Assembly (NCBI GenBank): GCA_032251435.1
Contig: JAVVEH010000027.1
Location: 1 to 58,114 of the forward strand
Source of the DNA: JAVVEH01 sp032251435
GTDB taxonomy: Bacteria > Verrucomicrobiota > Lentisphaeria > Oligosphaerales > MVZH01
Reading direction: 5' to 3'
Length of the DNA: 58,114 nucleotides
The translations under genes were made by a program, and so were the position numbers. Under the pieces are notes generated by a model. That model was not told where the DNA came from. It did no database searches and was given only the letters and a program-made list of their open reading frames with translations. Of the stretch, positions 42,907 through 52,442 are shown piece by piece; position 1 is the first letter of the stretch; the number at the start of each line of letters is the position of its first letter.

Positions 42907-43024
42907 CAGCGATCTTTTTTCACTCGATTAGTCGTGTGACTCGTGTTGGCTTGCCGGCCCATGGGACAGCTGCGAATGACATGTCTTTGTCAATGCCACC
43001 CACATTAGGTCAAAACATTTAAGT

Positions 43025-43714
43025 ATGAAACTATCCGTCATTATTCCTGTGTATAACGAAGAAAAGACTATCGCCAACGTCATCAAAAAAGTCCGCGGCT
43101 GTGGCATCGCCGACCTTGAAATCATCGTGGTCAATGATTGTTCGGCGGACGGAACAAAGGACGTGCTTGACAATGAAAACATGCCGGCGACGGTCCGTGT
43201 TTTCCATCACGAGGTCAACCAGGGCAAAGGGGCGGCGATCCGGACGGCCCAGCGGCATGTGACCGGTGACGCTGTCGTCATTCAGGACGCGGATTTGGAA
43301 TATGACCCCGCCGAATTGCCCGGATTATTCAAACATATCGAGGACGGCCGCGCGGATGTGGTGTATGGCAGCCGCTATTCCGGGCGGGAAATCCTCGTGG
43401 ACACGTTCTGGCATTATGTCGGCAACAAGGCGCTGACCACCTTTTCAAATATGCTGTCAAATCTGCACCTAACCGATATGGAAACCTGCTACAAGATGAT
43501 CCGGGCCGATATTTTCAAGGACCTTACATTGGAATGCGACCGGTTCGGCATTGAGCCCGAAGTGACCGCCAAGCTGGCCAAACGTCGTTGCCGTATTTAT
43601 GAGATCCCCATCTCCTATCAGGCCAGGCGGTTTGATGAAGGCAAAAAAATTGGCTGGAAAGACGGGCTGGCCGCCCTGTGGTATATCGTCAAATTCAATA
43701 TTTTTTCACGATAG
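43025..43714 (+). CDS. GT2 glycosyltransferase, DPM1-like
   Basis: 229 residues: LSVIIPVYNEEKTIANVIKK, VVNDCSADGT, and QDADLEYDP, the compact layout of dolichyl/polyprenyl-phosphate sugar synthases. Such enzymes load a hexose on a lipid phosphate for later transfer outside the membrane. The next gene encodes a large membrane protein that could use this donor. Confidence 0.9.
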   Translation: MKLSVIIPVYNEEKTIANVIKKVRGCGIADLEIIVVNDCSADGTKDVLDNENMPATVRVFHHEVNQGKGAAIRTAQRHVTGDAVVIQDADLEYDPAELPGLFKHIEDGRADVVYGSRYSGREILVDTFWHYVGNKALTTFSNMLSNLHLTDMETCYKMIRADIFKDLTLECDRFGIEPEVTAKLAKRRCRIYEIPISYQARRFDEGKKIGWKDGLAALWYIVKFNIFSR

Positions 43715-43726
43715 TCGGCAAAATAA

Positions 43727-45883
43727 ATGTCTGACGCTGTTTTTCAAAAAATTCATGGCTTGGCCGGACTGTCACTTCCCATGAGTCTTGTCGCTCTGGG
43801 CTGGGTCGCGGGGTTTATTGTCACCGTGGGAATCGGGAGTCTTTTCTGGAGAGTCTCTAACCAGAAAGAGTCAACTTTTTTCTCACCGCTTTTATGGATG
43901 TTCTGTACCCATTGGCTGGGGATGACGGCAGCGACCGCGCTGATTCTCGCCGGGCATCTTTTTGTTCCGATTTCATGGCCATTCCCCCTGGTCTTGCTAT
44001 GCATTGGAAGTTTGGGATTGGTTTCATCACGGAAGCGGATTTGGGAAAGCTGGACATATGTGAGGCGAAATCCTGTTTTTCTCGGGGCGCTGGCGGCCAT
44101 ATTTATTTGGTTTGCCAATCACAGCACACGGGGATTTTCGGAAGCCGGTGACGCGGGCCTGTATCATATTCCATCGGCCCGATGGGCGGAAGCCTATCGC
44201 ACACTCCCAGGGCTTGCTCATATTCACGGACGCTTGGCGTTTAATAATGTTAATTTTCTTCATATCGCGGCTCTCGACCATGGCCCTTGGAACAATGCCG
44301 GGCAAAACCCGCTTTCCGGGCTCTACTATCTGCCCATCGCCGCGGCATCCCTATGGGCGTTTTACGCCTTTGCCCGCCGGTCTTTCACATGGACAAGGGG
44401 CCTGCGCTTCGCCCGGATTTTCCACACACCAAAAGATGATGACATAGAGAAGAGGGAAGCGCGACCGGCGACACATCTCAGCCACTTTTTTCTGATTGCC
44501 GCCGCCCCATATATTATTCGCAGCATGCATGAAAACGCGGCCGAAACAACCGGAGATGTTCCCGCGTTGTGCGTCGGTCTGGTCTGTTGGCTTCTCGTTT
44601 TACTAGTGGTTGAAAAAAGGCAGGCTTCCGGAGACCAACAGCTCTCCCTTATCCTTTCCACATTGATGGCCACGGTCGCCTTGGGCATAACCGTCAAGCT
44701 TAGTTTCATCGTCTTTGGCGGGGCTATGCTGCTGATTTCATGTTACGCGGCCAGTCGTCGAGCGGGCATAAAATCCCTAGTGCCTTGGCTCGGAAATAAG
44801 GGCACGTTGAATCGTCATGTTTCTAAAGCTGGCAGTTTTAAGTGGTTCCGTGCATATTGGAATATGTGCGGAGGCGCTTGGAGCGGTCAGATTTGGGAAG
44901 ATGGCGACCCTCGGGGCGGCTCTTTTTCCTGCACGACCCAAAGGGCGGGCATCTCCCGGCGATCAGCTTTTCCGCCACTTCCGGCACATACCTCAGTATG
45001 CACCAAAAATGTCGAAAAACCCGCTCATCCAGGATACACCCGTTCAACATGCCCTTATCTCCGAGCCAAGGCACTAGCCGGATCACGATGCCTGTGGCTG
45101 GCCTTACTGCTTTCCACGTTGCTTGGAATCGCCTGGATCAGCCGGTTTGTTATCATGACCGGCTTTCTGGTCTACCCCAATCCGGCAATCCATTTTAATG
45201 TCGACTGGAAACTGCCAACGGCAAAAGTAATTGATGAAGCCAACTGGGTGAAAAGCTGGGCGCGGGATCCGGATCGTCACTGGCGGGAGGTTCTCTCAAA
45301 CAACGACTGGCTGGGGCCGTGGTTTGAACGAATAAAACAGCGACGGCTCTATAAAGAGTGGATTCCTTTAGGTGTCGGCGCGTTTTCTCTGGCGGCTTTG
45401 GGGTTTCTGTCACTTTTGGGAAGGAAGCGAGCCAGTCACGGCACCCGCATTCACCCGCTTCTTCTCGCCATCCCGCCCGTTTGCGCCATTGTTTTCTGGT
45501 TTCATCTCGCTCCCGACCCAAGGTTCGCCGGGGCTCTCTGGCTCATCCTGGGCGCGACACCCCTGGCCTTCTTGTTGTTAAAAACGCCCATGACGGTGCG
45601 AAAACCCGTTTTTCTCGCCCTCATACTCTTGACAGTATGGCCCATGGTCACCCGTTTCCGGACACGCCCCGGCGACGGACGCTTTGGTTTTTATACCATT
45701 CCAACTCCGGACATGACACGGTTTGAAACCCGATCGGGCTTTAAAATCGCCGTGCCCCGGCATGGGCGGAACTGCTGGGGGATCGTCCCTTCCACACCCT
45801 CACCCAATCCCTCGCTGGCTCTCAGGGACGGACAAACCATCCGCTCCGGATTCAAACTCGAAACCAATGACGCCCGTCCCTGA
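43727..45883 (+). CDS. Multi-spanning membrane protein (GT-C-like) with in-frame element
   Basis: 718 residues with about ten or more hydrophobic segments (for example about 17-39, 57-85, 100-120, 310-345, 455-480, 550-570, 600-660). The pattern resembles membrane glycosyltransferases using polyprenyl-phosphate sugars, consistent with the DPM1-like gene before it. Residues about 351-450 (LVPWLGNKGTLNRHVSKAG...) are hydrophilic, Cys/Arg-rich and encoded by a fold-back repeat of 297 bp net. Without it the protein would be 619 residues and the sequence would read SLAGSRCLWLAL across the join. Confidence 0.72.
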   Translation: MSDAVFQKIHGLAGLSLPMSLVALGWVAGFIVTVGIGSLFWRVSNQKESTFFSPLLWMFCTHWLGMTAATALILAGHLFVPISWPFPLVLLCIGSLGLVSSRKRIWESWTYVRRNPVFLGALAAIFIWFANHSTRGFSEAGDAGLYHIPSARWAEAYRTLPGLAHIHGRLAFNNVNFLHIAALDHGPWNNAGQNPLSGLYYLPIAAASLWAFYAFARRSFTWTRGLRFARIFHTPKDDDIEKREARPATHLSHFFLIAAAPYIIRSMHENAAETTGDVPALCVGLVCWLLVLLVVEKRQASGDQQLSLILSTLMATVALGITVKLSFIVFGGAMLLISCYAASRRAGIKSLVPWLGNKGTLNRHVSKAGSFKWFRAYWNMCGGAWSGQIWEDGDPRGGSFSCTTQRAGISRRSAFPPLPAHTSVCTKNVEKPAHPGYTRSTCPYLRAKALAGSRCLWLALLLSTLLGIAWISRFVIMTGFLVYPNPAIHFNVDWKLPTAKVIDEANWVKSWARDPDRHWREVLSNNDWLGPWFERIKQRRLYKEWIPLGVGAFSLAALGFLSLLGRKRASHGTRIHPLLLAIPPVCAIVFWFHLAPDPRFAGALWLILGATPLAFLLLKTPMTVRKPVFLALILLTVWPMVTRFRTRPGDGRFGFYTIPTPDMTRFETRSGFKIAVPRHGRNCWGIVPSTPSPNPSLALRDGQTIRSGFKLETNDARP
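44777..45077. mobile_element. Fold-back (long inverted repeat) element in a membrane-protein CDS
   Basis: Ends CTAGTGCCTTGGCTCGGA (44777) and TCCGAGCCAAGGCACTAG (45077) are perfect inverses, and pairing continues imperfectly towards the centre (GTGCATATTGGAATATGTGC against GCACATACCTCAGTATGCAC). CTAG occurs at both ends, fitting a 4-bp target duplication. Element plus one CTAG is 297 bp, exactly 99 codons, so the host frame is kept. It encodes no transposase and is MITE-like. Confidence 0.85.
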
Positions 45884-47039
45884 CCGGTTATTGTTTTTTT
45901 CACAACGGTTTCCGCCCTCGGTCGGCGGGACACCCACGGTGTTGAAAAACCTTGTTTCCCAGCTTTCAACCGACCAGGCCGCGGTCGTGTCGATGGAGGA
46001 GCCTGATCACAGAGGGACATGGCGACCGGAGATGCCGCAAGCACGGCTGAAACGTCCCAACAAAATTATCCGCAAAGTTGACAAGCGCTTTTTTTCGCTA
46101 ATTCCACGCTTCGCATTCGCCGGATCCCGACTCGTTCCCCGCGGAGACACCAAAGCTGTCATTGGTGTCTTCCCCTATCCGGCATTCGCTTTGGCCGCCT
46201 GGTTTCTGGCCCGGTGGCGGAGAGCGCCCTTTTGCCTGTACATGATGGACATGTGGGAAGACAACGCGCCGGCAAAAGGTTTGGAGCGCTGGTTCGCCAA
46301 ACGCTACGAACCGAGAATTTTCGCGACAGCTCACCGGATTTTTTGTATCAGCGAGTCACTGTCCGGTCATCTGCGGCGAAAATATCCCGCCCAAGCCGGG
46401 AAAATCATCACGCTTCCCCACCCCATGGGATTGGAAACCGATTGCCTGCCGGAGAAAAAAACAAGCGGACGATGGAAACGCCCGGGGGAGTTTTTAATTG
46501 TTTACACCGGGCAGGTGTATGGGTGCACGGCGGATCCCATACAGACACTCGTAAAGGGCCTTGACGCACTGGCCGACTTGAACCCCAGGCTGATCATTTC
46601 GACACCGGATTCGGAGGAGGCGCTTCACAGATTCGGTCTGCTTCCGCATCCACGTGTTTCCCGGGTCTTTCTTGATTCCCAAGACGATGTCTTTGATCTA
46701 CAGTGCGAAGCGGATCTCCTGTTTAACCCGGTTTCATTCACCTACCCGGGACGGCTTCAAGTGGAAACCATTTTCCCAACCAAAACATTTGAATATTTAA
46801 AAACCGGCAAGCCCATGCTGGTCTGTGGCCCTGAGCATGCCGGCTTTGTCCAATTCGCCCGGAAAAAGGGAATCGGCACCGTTTTATCATCGGACGATCC
46901 GGAACAATTGCTTCATACCATCCGGCGGATCGCCGCGGGAATGGACATGTCCGCCCAGCAAACAGCGGGCTTGAAACTGCTAAAAGATTATTCACCACAG
47001 GCGATTCTTGATATCTTGTTTCGCGAGGTGTCACATTAA
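45867..47039 (+). CDS. GT4-type glycosyltransferase
   Basis: 390 residues from MTPVPDRLLFFSQRFPPSVG; the start overlaps the previous gene by 17 bp. SVGGTPTVLKNLVSQL is the N-terminal G-G loop, and FCLYMMDMWED with IVYTGQVYG are typical of GT-B enzymes in surface-polysaccharide loci. IFPTKTFEYLKTGKPMLVCG is the donor-binding end. Earlier in-frame starts lie within the neighbour's coding sequence. Confidence 0.87.
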   Translation: MTPVPDRLLFFSQRFPPSVGGTPTVLKNLVSQLSTDQAAVVSMEEPDHRGTWRPEMPQARLKRPNKIIRKVDKRFFSLIPRFAFAGSRLVPRGDTKAVIGVFPYPAFALAAWFLARWRRAPFCLYMMDMWEDNAPAKGLERWFAKRYEPRIFATAHRIFCISESLSGHLRRKYPAQAGKIITLPHPMGLETDCLPEKKTSGRWKRPGEFLIVYTGQVYGCTADPIQTLVKGLDALADLNPRLIISTPDSEEALHRFGLLPHPRVSRVFLDSQDDVFDLQCEADLLFNPVSFTYPGRLQVETIFPTKTFEYLKTGKPMLVCGPEHAGFVQFARKKGIGTVLSSDDPEQLLHTIRRIAAGMDMSAQQTAGLKLLKDYSPQAILDILFREVSH

Positions 47040-47042
47040 CCG

Positions 47043-48065
47043 ATGAAACCAAGCCTGTCCGTCATCATCGGTGTCTACAATGGCGAAGCATTCCTGCGGG
47101 AATCCCTGGATTCGGTCTTGAATCAAAGCGTTCCCGTCGATGAGATTGTCGTCGTCGACGACGGCAGCACCGACCAGACGCCCGAGATTCTTTCCAGCTA
47201 TGGCGGGGCTCTCAGGGTCATTCCCTTTGAGACCAACCAAGGCCTGGGCGCCGCCCGGGAACGGGCCAGCCTGGAGGCGACCGGCGACCTGCTGGCGTTT
47301 CAGGATGCCGACGACATCTGGCTGCCCCATAAAAATGATGTCACCATGGAGGCCTTTTCCACCATCCCCGATCTTGATTTCTTTTTCGCCGACATGCTGA
47401 ATTTTGATAACGAGACCGGACGGGATGTGGAAACATCATTTCTGGCAATGAAAGACTTTCCGGGGGACCGTGCGTTCAGCACCATTTCCCCCCGCATCAA
47501 TCTGCTGGACACCGACCAGCTTTTAGCGGATATCATGTTGAATTGCTATGTCAATATCCAGACCGCTGTTTTTCGCCGGGAGGCGCTCCTTGCCTGCGGT
47601 GGCTTTGACAAGACGTTCCGCCGGGCTCAAGATGCCGACGCCTTCTACAAGTACGCGGCGACCCAGCCAAAAACCGCGTTCAGCCGCGAGGTTTTGGTCA
47701 GGCGGCGGATTCATGGCGGTAATCTCATTCATGACACCTTCACGGGCGACTTTTTTCAGGCCAAAGGCATGGCCCGGCATTGGGACTATATTAAGCGGCA
47801 GCCGGAACCCTTGAAAAACGACCTGATCCACCAGTGGCGGACCGTCCAGCGCCAAGCGGCAACCGGGGCATTGAGGAAAGGGAATACTAAACAGGCGCGG
47901 GAACTTCTCCGGGAATCGATCCGGAGGCAGGGCACACTTTTTGACCGGTCGCTATTGCTATCCACCTATTTCCCTCGGAGCCTGCGCCAATTCGCCGGCA
48001 AAATGGCGCAGGCGGTCACGGGCAAACATCTGACTAAACACAGGGTCGTAGATCGTAGGGCGTGA
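47043..48065 (+). CDS. GT2 glycosyltransferase
   Basis: 340 residues: LSVIIGVYNGEAFLRESLDS, VVVDDGSTDQ, and AFQDADDIWL as D-x-D motif. The C-terminus from about residue 330 (KHRVVDRRA) runs into heptamer words (CGTAGAT, CGTAGGG, CGTGAAG) that supply the stop. It begins 3 bp after the previous gene. Confidence 0.9.
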   Translation: MKPSLSVIIGVYNGEAFLRESLDSVLNQSVPVDEIVVVDDGSTDQTPEILSSYGGALRVIPFETNQGLGAARERASLEATGDLLAFQDADDIWLPHKNDVTMEAFSTIPDLDFFFADMLNFDNETGRDVETSFLAMKDFPGDRAFSTISPRINLLDTDQLLADIMLNCYVNIQTAVFRREALLACGGFDKTFRRAQDADAFYKYAATQPKTAFSREVLVRRRIHGGNLIHDTFTGDFFQAKGMARHWDYIKRQPEPLKNDLIHQWRTVQRQAATGALRKGNTKQARELLRESIRRQGTLFDRSLLLSTYFPRSLRQFAGKMAQAVTGKHLTKHRVVDRRA

Positions 48066-48360
48066 AGTCGTTGGTGTACCGGCTTCAGCCGGAATCGTTC
48101 CCCGCCTTAAAGCTCGGAGCACGGAGCATAGAGCCCGGCGCGGGAATCGTAAATAGTAAGTCGTGAATCGTGGATTGTCAGTTGACTTAAAAGCAGAACC
48201 AAAAACCACGAACTGCCCAACCAAAAACGAATACCTGACAACCTTTCTTCACCAATTTTTCCGCTTTCATTCCTTCCGTTCCTTCCCAACCTTCCTGTAG
48301 AGACCTTTTCTGATTTTCTGTCAAGTTATTCTGCTACCTTCCTGTAACAATTAATGTGCC
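48066..48360. other. Gene-free gap with word arrays
   Basis: It holds the reverse complement of the CCGGCTAAAGCCGGTACACC repeat (48070-48092), heptamer words CGTGAAT/CGTGGAT (about 48145-48180), and a CCTTCC triple at 9-nt spacing (48281-48312, ending CTGTAGAGA). No gene is seen; short reverse frames are repeat translations. Confidence 0.6.
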
Positions 48361-48918
48361 ATGCCCTTTGAATTCCAGCCCACAGCATTGTCCGGAATAA
48401 CCTTGATCACCCCGAAATATTTTGGTGATGACCGAGGTTTTTTCGCTGAATGTTTCAAGCTTTCCGACTTCACTGAGCAGGGGTTGGATGGGCATTTTGT
48501 TCAGCTCAATCATTCCCGCTCCGGAAAAAACGTTTTGCGGGGCCTGCATTTTCAGCGGCCGCCCTTCGCCCAGGGGAAATTGCTTCGCTGCATCCGGGGA
48601 TGTGTTTGGGATGTAGCCGTTGACATACGGGGAGACTCCCCCACATTCGGGCAATGGTTCGGAACGGAAATTTCCCGTGAAAACCGCATGATGATTTACA
48701 TTTCTCCGGGCTTCGCCCATGGCTTTTGTGTGTTAAGTGACGAAGCGGAAATTACGTACCATGTGACAGGCGCCGAATATTGCCCCGACGCGGAAGCGGG
48801 CATTCACTGGAATGATCCCGATCTAGGCATTTCCTGGCCGGTATCCGAGCCCATCCTTTCCGCGAAAGACCGTACACTTCCGACTCTCCAGAACATCGTC
48901 CTGCCGGAGCAATGGTGA
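48361..48918 (+). CDS. rfbC: dTDP-4-dehydrorhamnose 3,5-epimerase
   Basis: 185 residues, cupin fold. RGFFAECFK, then NHSRSGKNVLRGLHFQ with the catalytic His, DVAVDIRGDSPTFGQW and SPGFAHGF are all family signatures. It converts dTDP-4-keto-6-deoxyglucose to the L-rhamno form in dTDP-L-rhamnose synthesis. rfbD follows after one base; rfbA and rfbB are not in this window. Confidence 0.96.
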   Translation: MPFEFQPTALSGITLITPKYFGDDRGFFAECFKLSDFTEQGLDGHFVQLNHSRSGKNVLRGLHFQRPPFAQGKLLRCIRGCVWDVAVDIRGDSPTFGQWFGTEISRENRMMIYISPGFAHGFCVLSDEAEITYHVTGAEYCPDAEAGIHWNDPDLGISWPVSEPILSAKDRTLPTLQNIVLPEQW

Positions 48919-48919
48919 T

Positions 48920-49765
48920 ATGACCTACTTGATTACTGGCGCTTCCGGCCAACTGGGCACAGAGTTTGTCCACCATTTTCAGAAGCGGGGGCTCCCCTTT
49001 GCCGCGCCGCCGGAAACGCACCTTGATATTACGAATGCTGCCTGTGTCAAAGAAGCCATTGCCGCATTCAAGCCCAGTGTCATCTTGAACTGCGCAGCCT
49101 ACAATGATGTGGAAAAAGCGGAGGAGGACGCGACCGTGGCCAATGCCGTCAATGGCCAAGCGGTCGAAATCCTGGCGGAGGCATGCAAGCGAAACAAAAT
49201 TTTTCTCGTCCACTACGGGACCGATTTTGTCTTTGACGGATTGAAGGAAGCGTTTTACACCGAAGAAGACCAGCCCGGGCCGTTAAACAACTATGGGCTG
49301 TCAAAACTCCTCGGAGAACGCTATCTGAAAGAATCAGGCTGTCTTTTTCTGCTTTTCAGGGTGAGCTGGGTGTTTGGGCCGGGAAAACAAAATTTCCTTT
49401 ACAAGCTCCAAACCTGGTCAGCAAGTAAGCCGGTTATAAAAGTGGTTGATGATCAAGTCTCGGTCCCAACCTACACCGGTGATATTGTATCAGCCACAGT
49501 TAAAGCGCTTGAACAGAACTTGGAAGGATTATATCATCTGACGAATAATGGGTGCGCGTCCCGATATGACATCGCCCGGTTTTTTCTCGGAAAAACCGGT
49601 TATCAAGGAGAAATTATTCCCGTTTCCACATCCGCGTTCCCAAGCAAGGTGGCGCGCCCGGCCTTTTCAGCTATGTCAAATGACAAGCTGTCTTCCACTC
49701 TGCAAATCTCTATACCCACCTGGGAAAACGCCGTCGATCGATTTGTCAAGTCCCAGGCTTTCTAG
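48920..49765 (+). CDS. rfbD: dTDP-4-dehydrorhamnose reductase
   Basis: 281 residues: GASGQLGTEF (7-16) binds NAD(P)H, YGTDFVFDG and YGLSKLLGE (catalytic Y-x-x-x-K) are conserved. It performs the last step to dTDP-L-rhamnose, so rhamnose is a likely component of the glycan. Confidence 0.96.
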   Translation: MTYLITGASGQLGTEFVHHFQKRGLPFAAPPETHLDITNAACVKEAIAAFKPSVILNCAAYNDVEKAEEDATVANAVNGQAVEILAEACKRNKIFLVHYGTDFVFDGLKEAFYTEEDQPGPLNNYGLSKLLGERYLKESGCLFLLFRVSWVFGPGKQNFLYKLQTWSASKPVIKVVDDQVSVPTYTGDIVSATVKALEQNLEGLYHLTNNGCASRYDIARFFLGKTGYQGEIIPVSTSAFPSKVARPAFSAMSNDKLSSTLQISIPTWENAVDRFVKSQAF

Positions 49766-49805
49766 GTTGCTTAAGAATTTCCCGCTTGAGGGTGGCGAGT
49801 AAGAA

Positions 49806-51257
49806 ATGCTCTTTAATTCGATTGATTTTGCACTATTTCTGCCTGTTGTCTTTGCAGTATACTGGCTTATCCCGGGAAGACGGTTCAAGTTACAAAATTT
49901 TGTAATTTTTCTAGCAAGCTATATTTTTTACGGCTGGTGGAACTGGAAGTTTTTAGGCTTAATCGCTTTAAGCACTGTCATTGATTTTTCCGTCGCTTTA
50001 TTAATTGCCAGCCAAGAGAAGAAAACATGCCGCATTTTCTTTCTCTGGATCAGCATTGCAACCAACTTGGGCTTACTTGGATTTTTTAAGTACTACAACT
50101 TTTTTTCAGAAAGTTTTGTCGCCGGTTTTTCTATTTTAGGGTTTGATTTAAAACTTGAGAGCTTGAAGATAGTTTTGCCCGTCGGAATCAGTTTTTATAC
50201 TTTTCAAACCCTAAGCTACACGATAGATGTGTACCGGCGCAAACTTGAACCAACAAGAGATTTTATAGCATTTTCGGCATTTGTCAGTTTTTTCCCACAA
50301 TTGGTGGCAGGCCCCATCGAAAGGGCCACCCATCTACTTCCGCAATTTTACAAGCCCCGGGCGTTTAATTATGGGAATTCCGTTGATGGTTTGAGACAGA
50401 TTCTCTGGGGGTTATTCAAAAAACTTGTCATTGCCGACAATTGCGCGGTTCTGGCCAATTACGCATTTAACCGAACTAGCGACTTAAACGGCTCTACGTT
50501 GGCATTGGGAGTTTTCTTCTTCGCTTTTCAGATTTATGGAGATTTTTCCGGCTATTCGGACATTGCGATTGGAACATCTAAACTTTTTCAATTTGATTTA
50601 ATGCAAAATTTTGCTTATCCATATTTTTCAAGAAATATTGCCAACTTTTGGCGGCGGTGGCACATCTCTCTGTCAACCTGGTTCAGAGATTATGTTTATA
50701 TCCCATTGGGAGGAAGCAGAGGAAATGCTTGGCAACGCATAAGAAACACTGTGGTCATTTTTGTTGTCAGTGGGTTGTGGCATGGAGCAAACTGGACCTT
50801 TGTGATTTGGGGAGCCTTGAATGCGCTTTATTTTTTACCGTTTGTTTTAGCCCAATCAAAACGCAAATATAATAACCGAGCAGTAGAAGAAAACCATTTC
50901 CCGGATTGGCGAGAAATGGGGGGGATAGCAGTTACCTTTTGTTTGACATTAATTGCCTGGGTTTTTTTTCGGGCTAAAAGCGTAGGTGCGGCATTATTAT
51001 ATTTACGTGGCATCTTTTCCACCTCTATATTTGCCTTCCCTGAGTTTAAAAATGACCGTTTTTTGGCAATTCTTTTAGTTTTAATTATTTTTTTTATTGC
51101 TGTTGAATGGCAAGGAAGAAACCAAAAGTTTGCTTTGGAAAAATTCGCCTTAGGCATACCTAAGTATCTAAGGTACGCATTGTATTACATGCTGGTCTCC
51201 ATAATTCTTCTTTTTGGGGGTAACAGCGGCCAAGAATTTATTTACTTTCAGTTCTAA
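49806..51257 (+). CDS. MBOAT-family O-acyltransferase (AlgI-like)
   Basis: 483 residues, strongly AT-rich compared with neighbours, many membrane spans. MLFNSIDFALFLPVVFAVYW is the typical opening; NFWRRWHISLSTWFRDYVYI and GLWHGANWTFVIWG carry the conserved histidines. AlgI-like proteins move acyl groups across the inner membrane for polysaccharide O-acetylation. It shares TAATG with the next gene, a usual AlgI/AlgX-type pair. The base composition suggests this pair was acquired separately. Confidence 0.93.
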   Translation: MLFNSIDFALFLPVVFAVYWLIPGRRFKLQNFVIFLASYIFYGWWNWKFLGLIALSTVIDFSVALLIASQEKKTCRIFFLWISIATNLGLLGFFKYYNFFSESFVAGFSILGFDLKLESLKIVLPVGISFYTFQTLSYTIDVYRRKLEPTRDFIAFSAFVSFFPQLVAGPIERATHLLPQFYKPRAFNYGNSVDGLRQILWGLFKKLVIADNCAVLANYAFNRTSDLNGSTLALGVFFFAFQIYGDFSGYSDIAIGTSKLFQFDLMQNFAYPYFSRNIANFWRRWHISLSTWFRDYVYIPLGGSRGNAWQRIRNTVVIFVVSGLWHGANWTFVIWGALNALYFLPFVLAQSKRKYNNRAVEENHFPDWREMGGIAVTFCLTLIAWVFFRAKSVGAALLYLRGIFSTSIFAFPEFKNDRFLAILLVLIIFFIAVEWQGRNQKFALEKFALGIPKYLRYALYYMLVSIILLFGGNSGQEFIYFQF

Positions 51258-52306
51258 TGTATCGCTTCATAGTTAAATTTTGTTTGTTTCTAACCCCCTT
51301 TGGGGTGTTGTCCGTTCTGGAAGGTATACTTCCTGCGACGACTTTTACCCATCGGCATTATGAGGCTATAAAATTCGTCACCAGCATTCCCAGTGCCACC
51401 GCATGGTATCCTAATGTTGTATCTGAAAAAATTGCCGTCGGAGATCTTTGCCATCACACAAAAGCCGCCATTCAAAAAACTGAGCACTGGATAACCGACC
51501 AATATGGATTTAGAAATGATACGTTTATCAATACTCCCCGTGTGGTGATCATTGGAGATTCTTTTATACAGGGAAGTGGTCTGAACCAGTCAGAGACTCT
51601 GGCTAACCGGATGATAGCACATACGGGTGGCCAATTGACGGTTTATAGCATGGCCCCCAGCAATCTTAACCAATTTGATCAATTTTTACAAAAGGGAATT
51701 CTGAAAAAGCCCGATTGGGTGATTGTCGCAGTCGTGGAAAGAAACCAGCCTACACCATTCAAACCCTATCAAGAAAACCAATTAATACGTCTCAAAAATC
51801 TTGTGAAGAATGTGCTGAGTTTTCAAAATTTTAATGTGTTTCTTGATAAAATGTTTAGGTGTTATTCGCTTAAATGGGCCAAGGCAAGAATCCGGGGCGA
51901 AAACGGCAGGGGAATTCCAGGCGCTAGGGGCAGCGGAATGTTTTTTCTTCGAGGGAAAGCGCAACAGGATGAAATCCCTGATTTACGCGGAGTAAGTGAA
52001 ATTATTCAAGGGTATGATTTATATTGCAAATCGAGAGGAATCAACTTTTTATTTCTACCAATGCCTAACAAAGAATCTGTATACTTTGAGCAGGTCCCTT
52101 TAGCCCATCAACCAAAATATCTTGCCCAACTTGATTGTGAACTGGTTGCAAAGGAAATTCGAACAATTAATACCTTGGAATTATATAACGAATATAGATC
52201 CCAAAGTAGCCAACTATTATATCATCTGGACGACACTCATTGGAATCCTACAGCAACAGATTTAGTGGCAAAAAAAATTTTAACACTACTAAAACAAGAT
52301 CCCTGA
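51257..52306 (+). CDS. AlgX/AlgJ-like SGNH-fold acetyltransferase partner
   Basis: 349 residues with an N-terminal membrane anchor (about 7-28). GDSFIQGSG (residues 96-104) holds the nucleophile Ser; YHLDDTHWNPTATDLVA near 323-339 gives the D-x-x-H pair. These form the triad of periplasmic AlgJ/AlgX enzymes that add acetyl from the MBOAT partner to the glycan. AT-rich like its neighbour. Confidence 0.87.
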   Translation: MYRFIVKFCLFLTPFGVLSVLEGILPATTFTHRHYEAIKFVTSIPSATAWYPNVVSEKIAVGDLCHHTKAAIQKTEHWITDQYGFRNDTFINTPRVVIIGDSFIQGSGLNQSETLANRMIAHTGGQLTVYSMAPSNLNQFDQFLQKGILKKPDWVIVAVVERNQPTPFKPYQENQLIRLKNLVKNVLSFQNFNVFLDKMFRCYSLKWAKARIRGENGRGIPGARGSGMFFLRGKAQQDEIPDLRGVSEIIQGYDLYCKSRGINFLFLPMPNKESVYFEQVPLAHQPKYLAQLDCELVAKEIRTINTLELYNEYRSQSSQLLYHLDDTHWNPTATDLVAKKILTLLKQDP

Positions 52307-52321
52307 ATTATAGGGCTCTAA

Positions 52322-52426
52322 CAGAAGCTGGAAACCTTTCTATCCAACTGGAAACCGGAGATTGATCTGGAAACCGGAATCGCCCTTGTCATCGACAAGA
52401 TGAAGCGCCACGGCTGGTGTGCCTGA
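52322..52426 (+). pseudogene. Remnant of a nucleotide-sugar epimerase C-terminus
   Basis: An open stretch after a stop at 52319 reads FLSNWKPEIDLETGIALVID... and ends RHGWCA. 'W-x-P-x-(V/I)-x-L-E-x-G' is the common C-terminal motif of extended SDR sugar epimerases. No start or N-terminal part remains. Confidence 0.3.
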
Positions 52427-52442
52427 GCGAGGGGCGCCTAAA

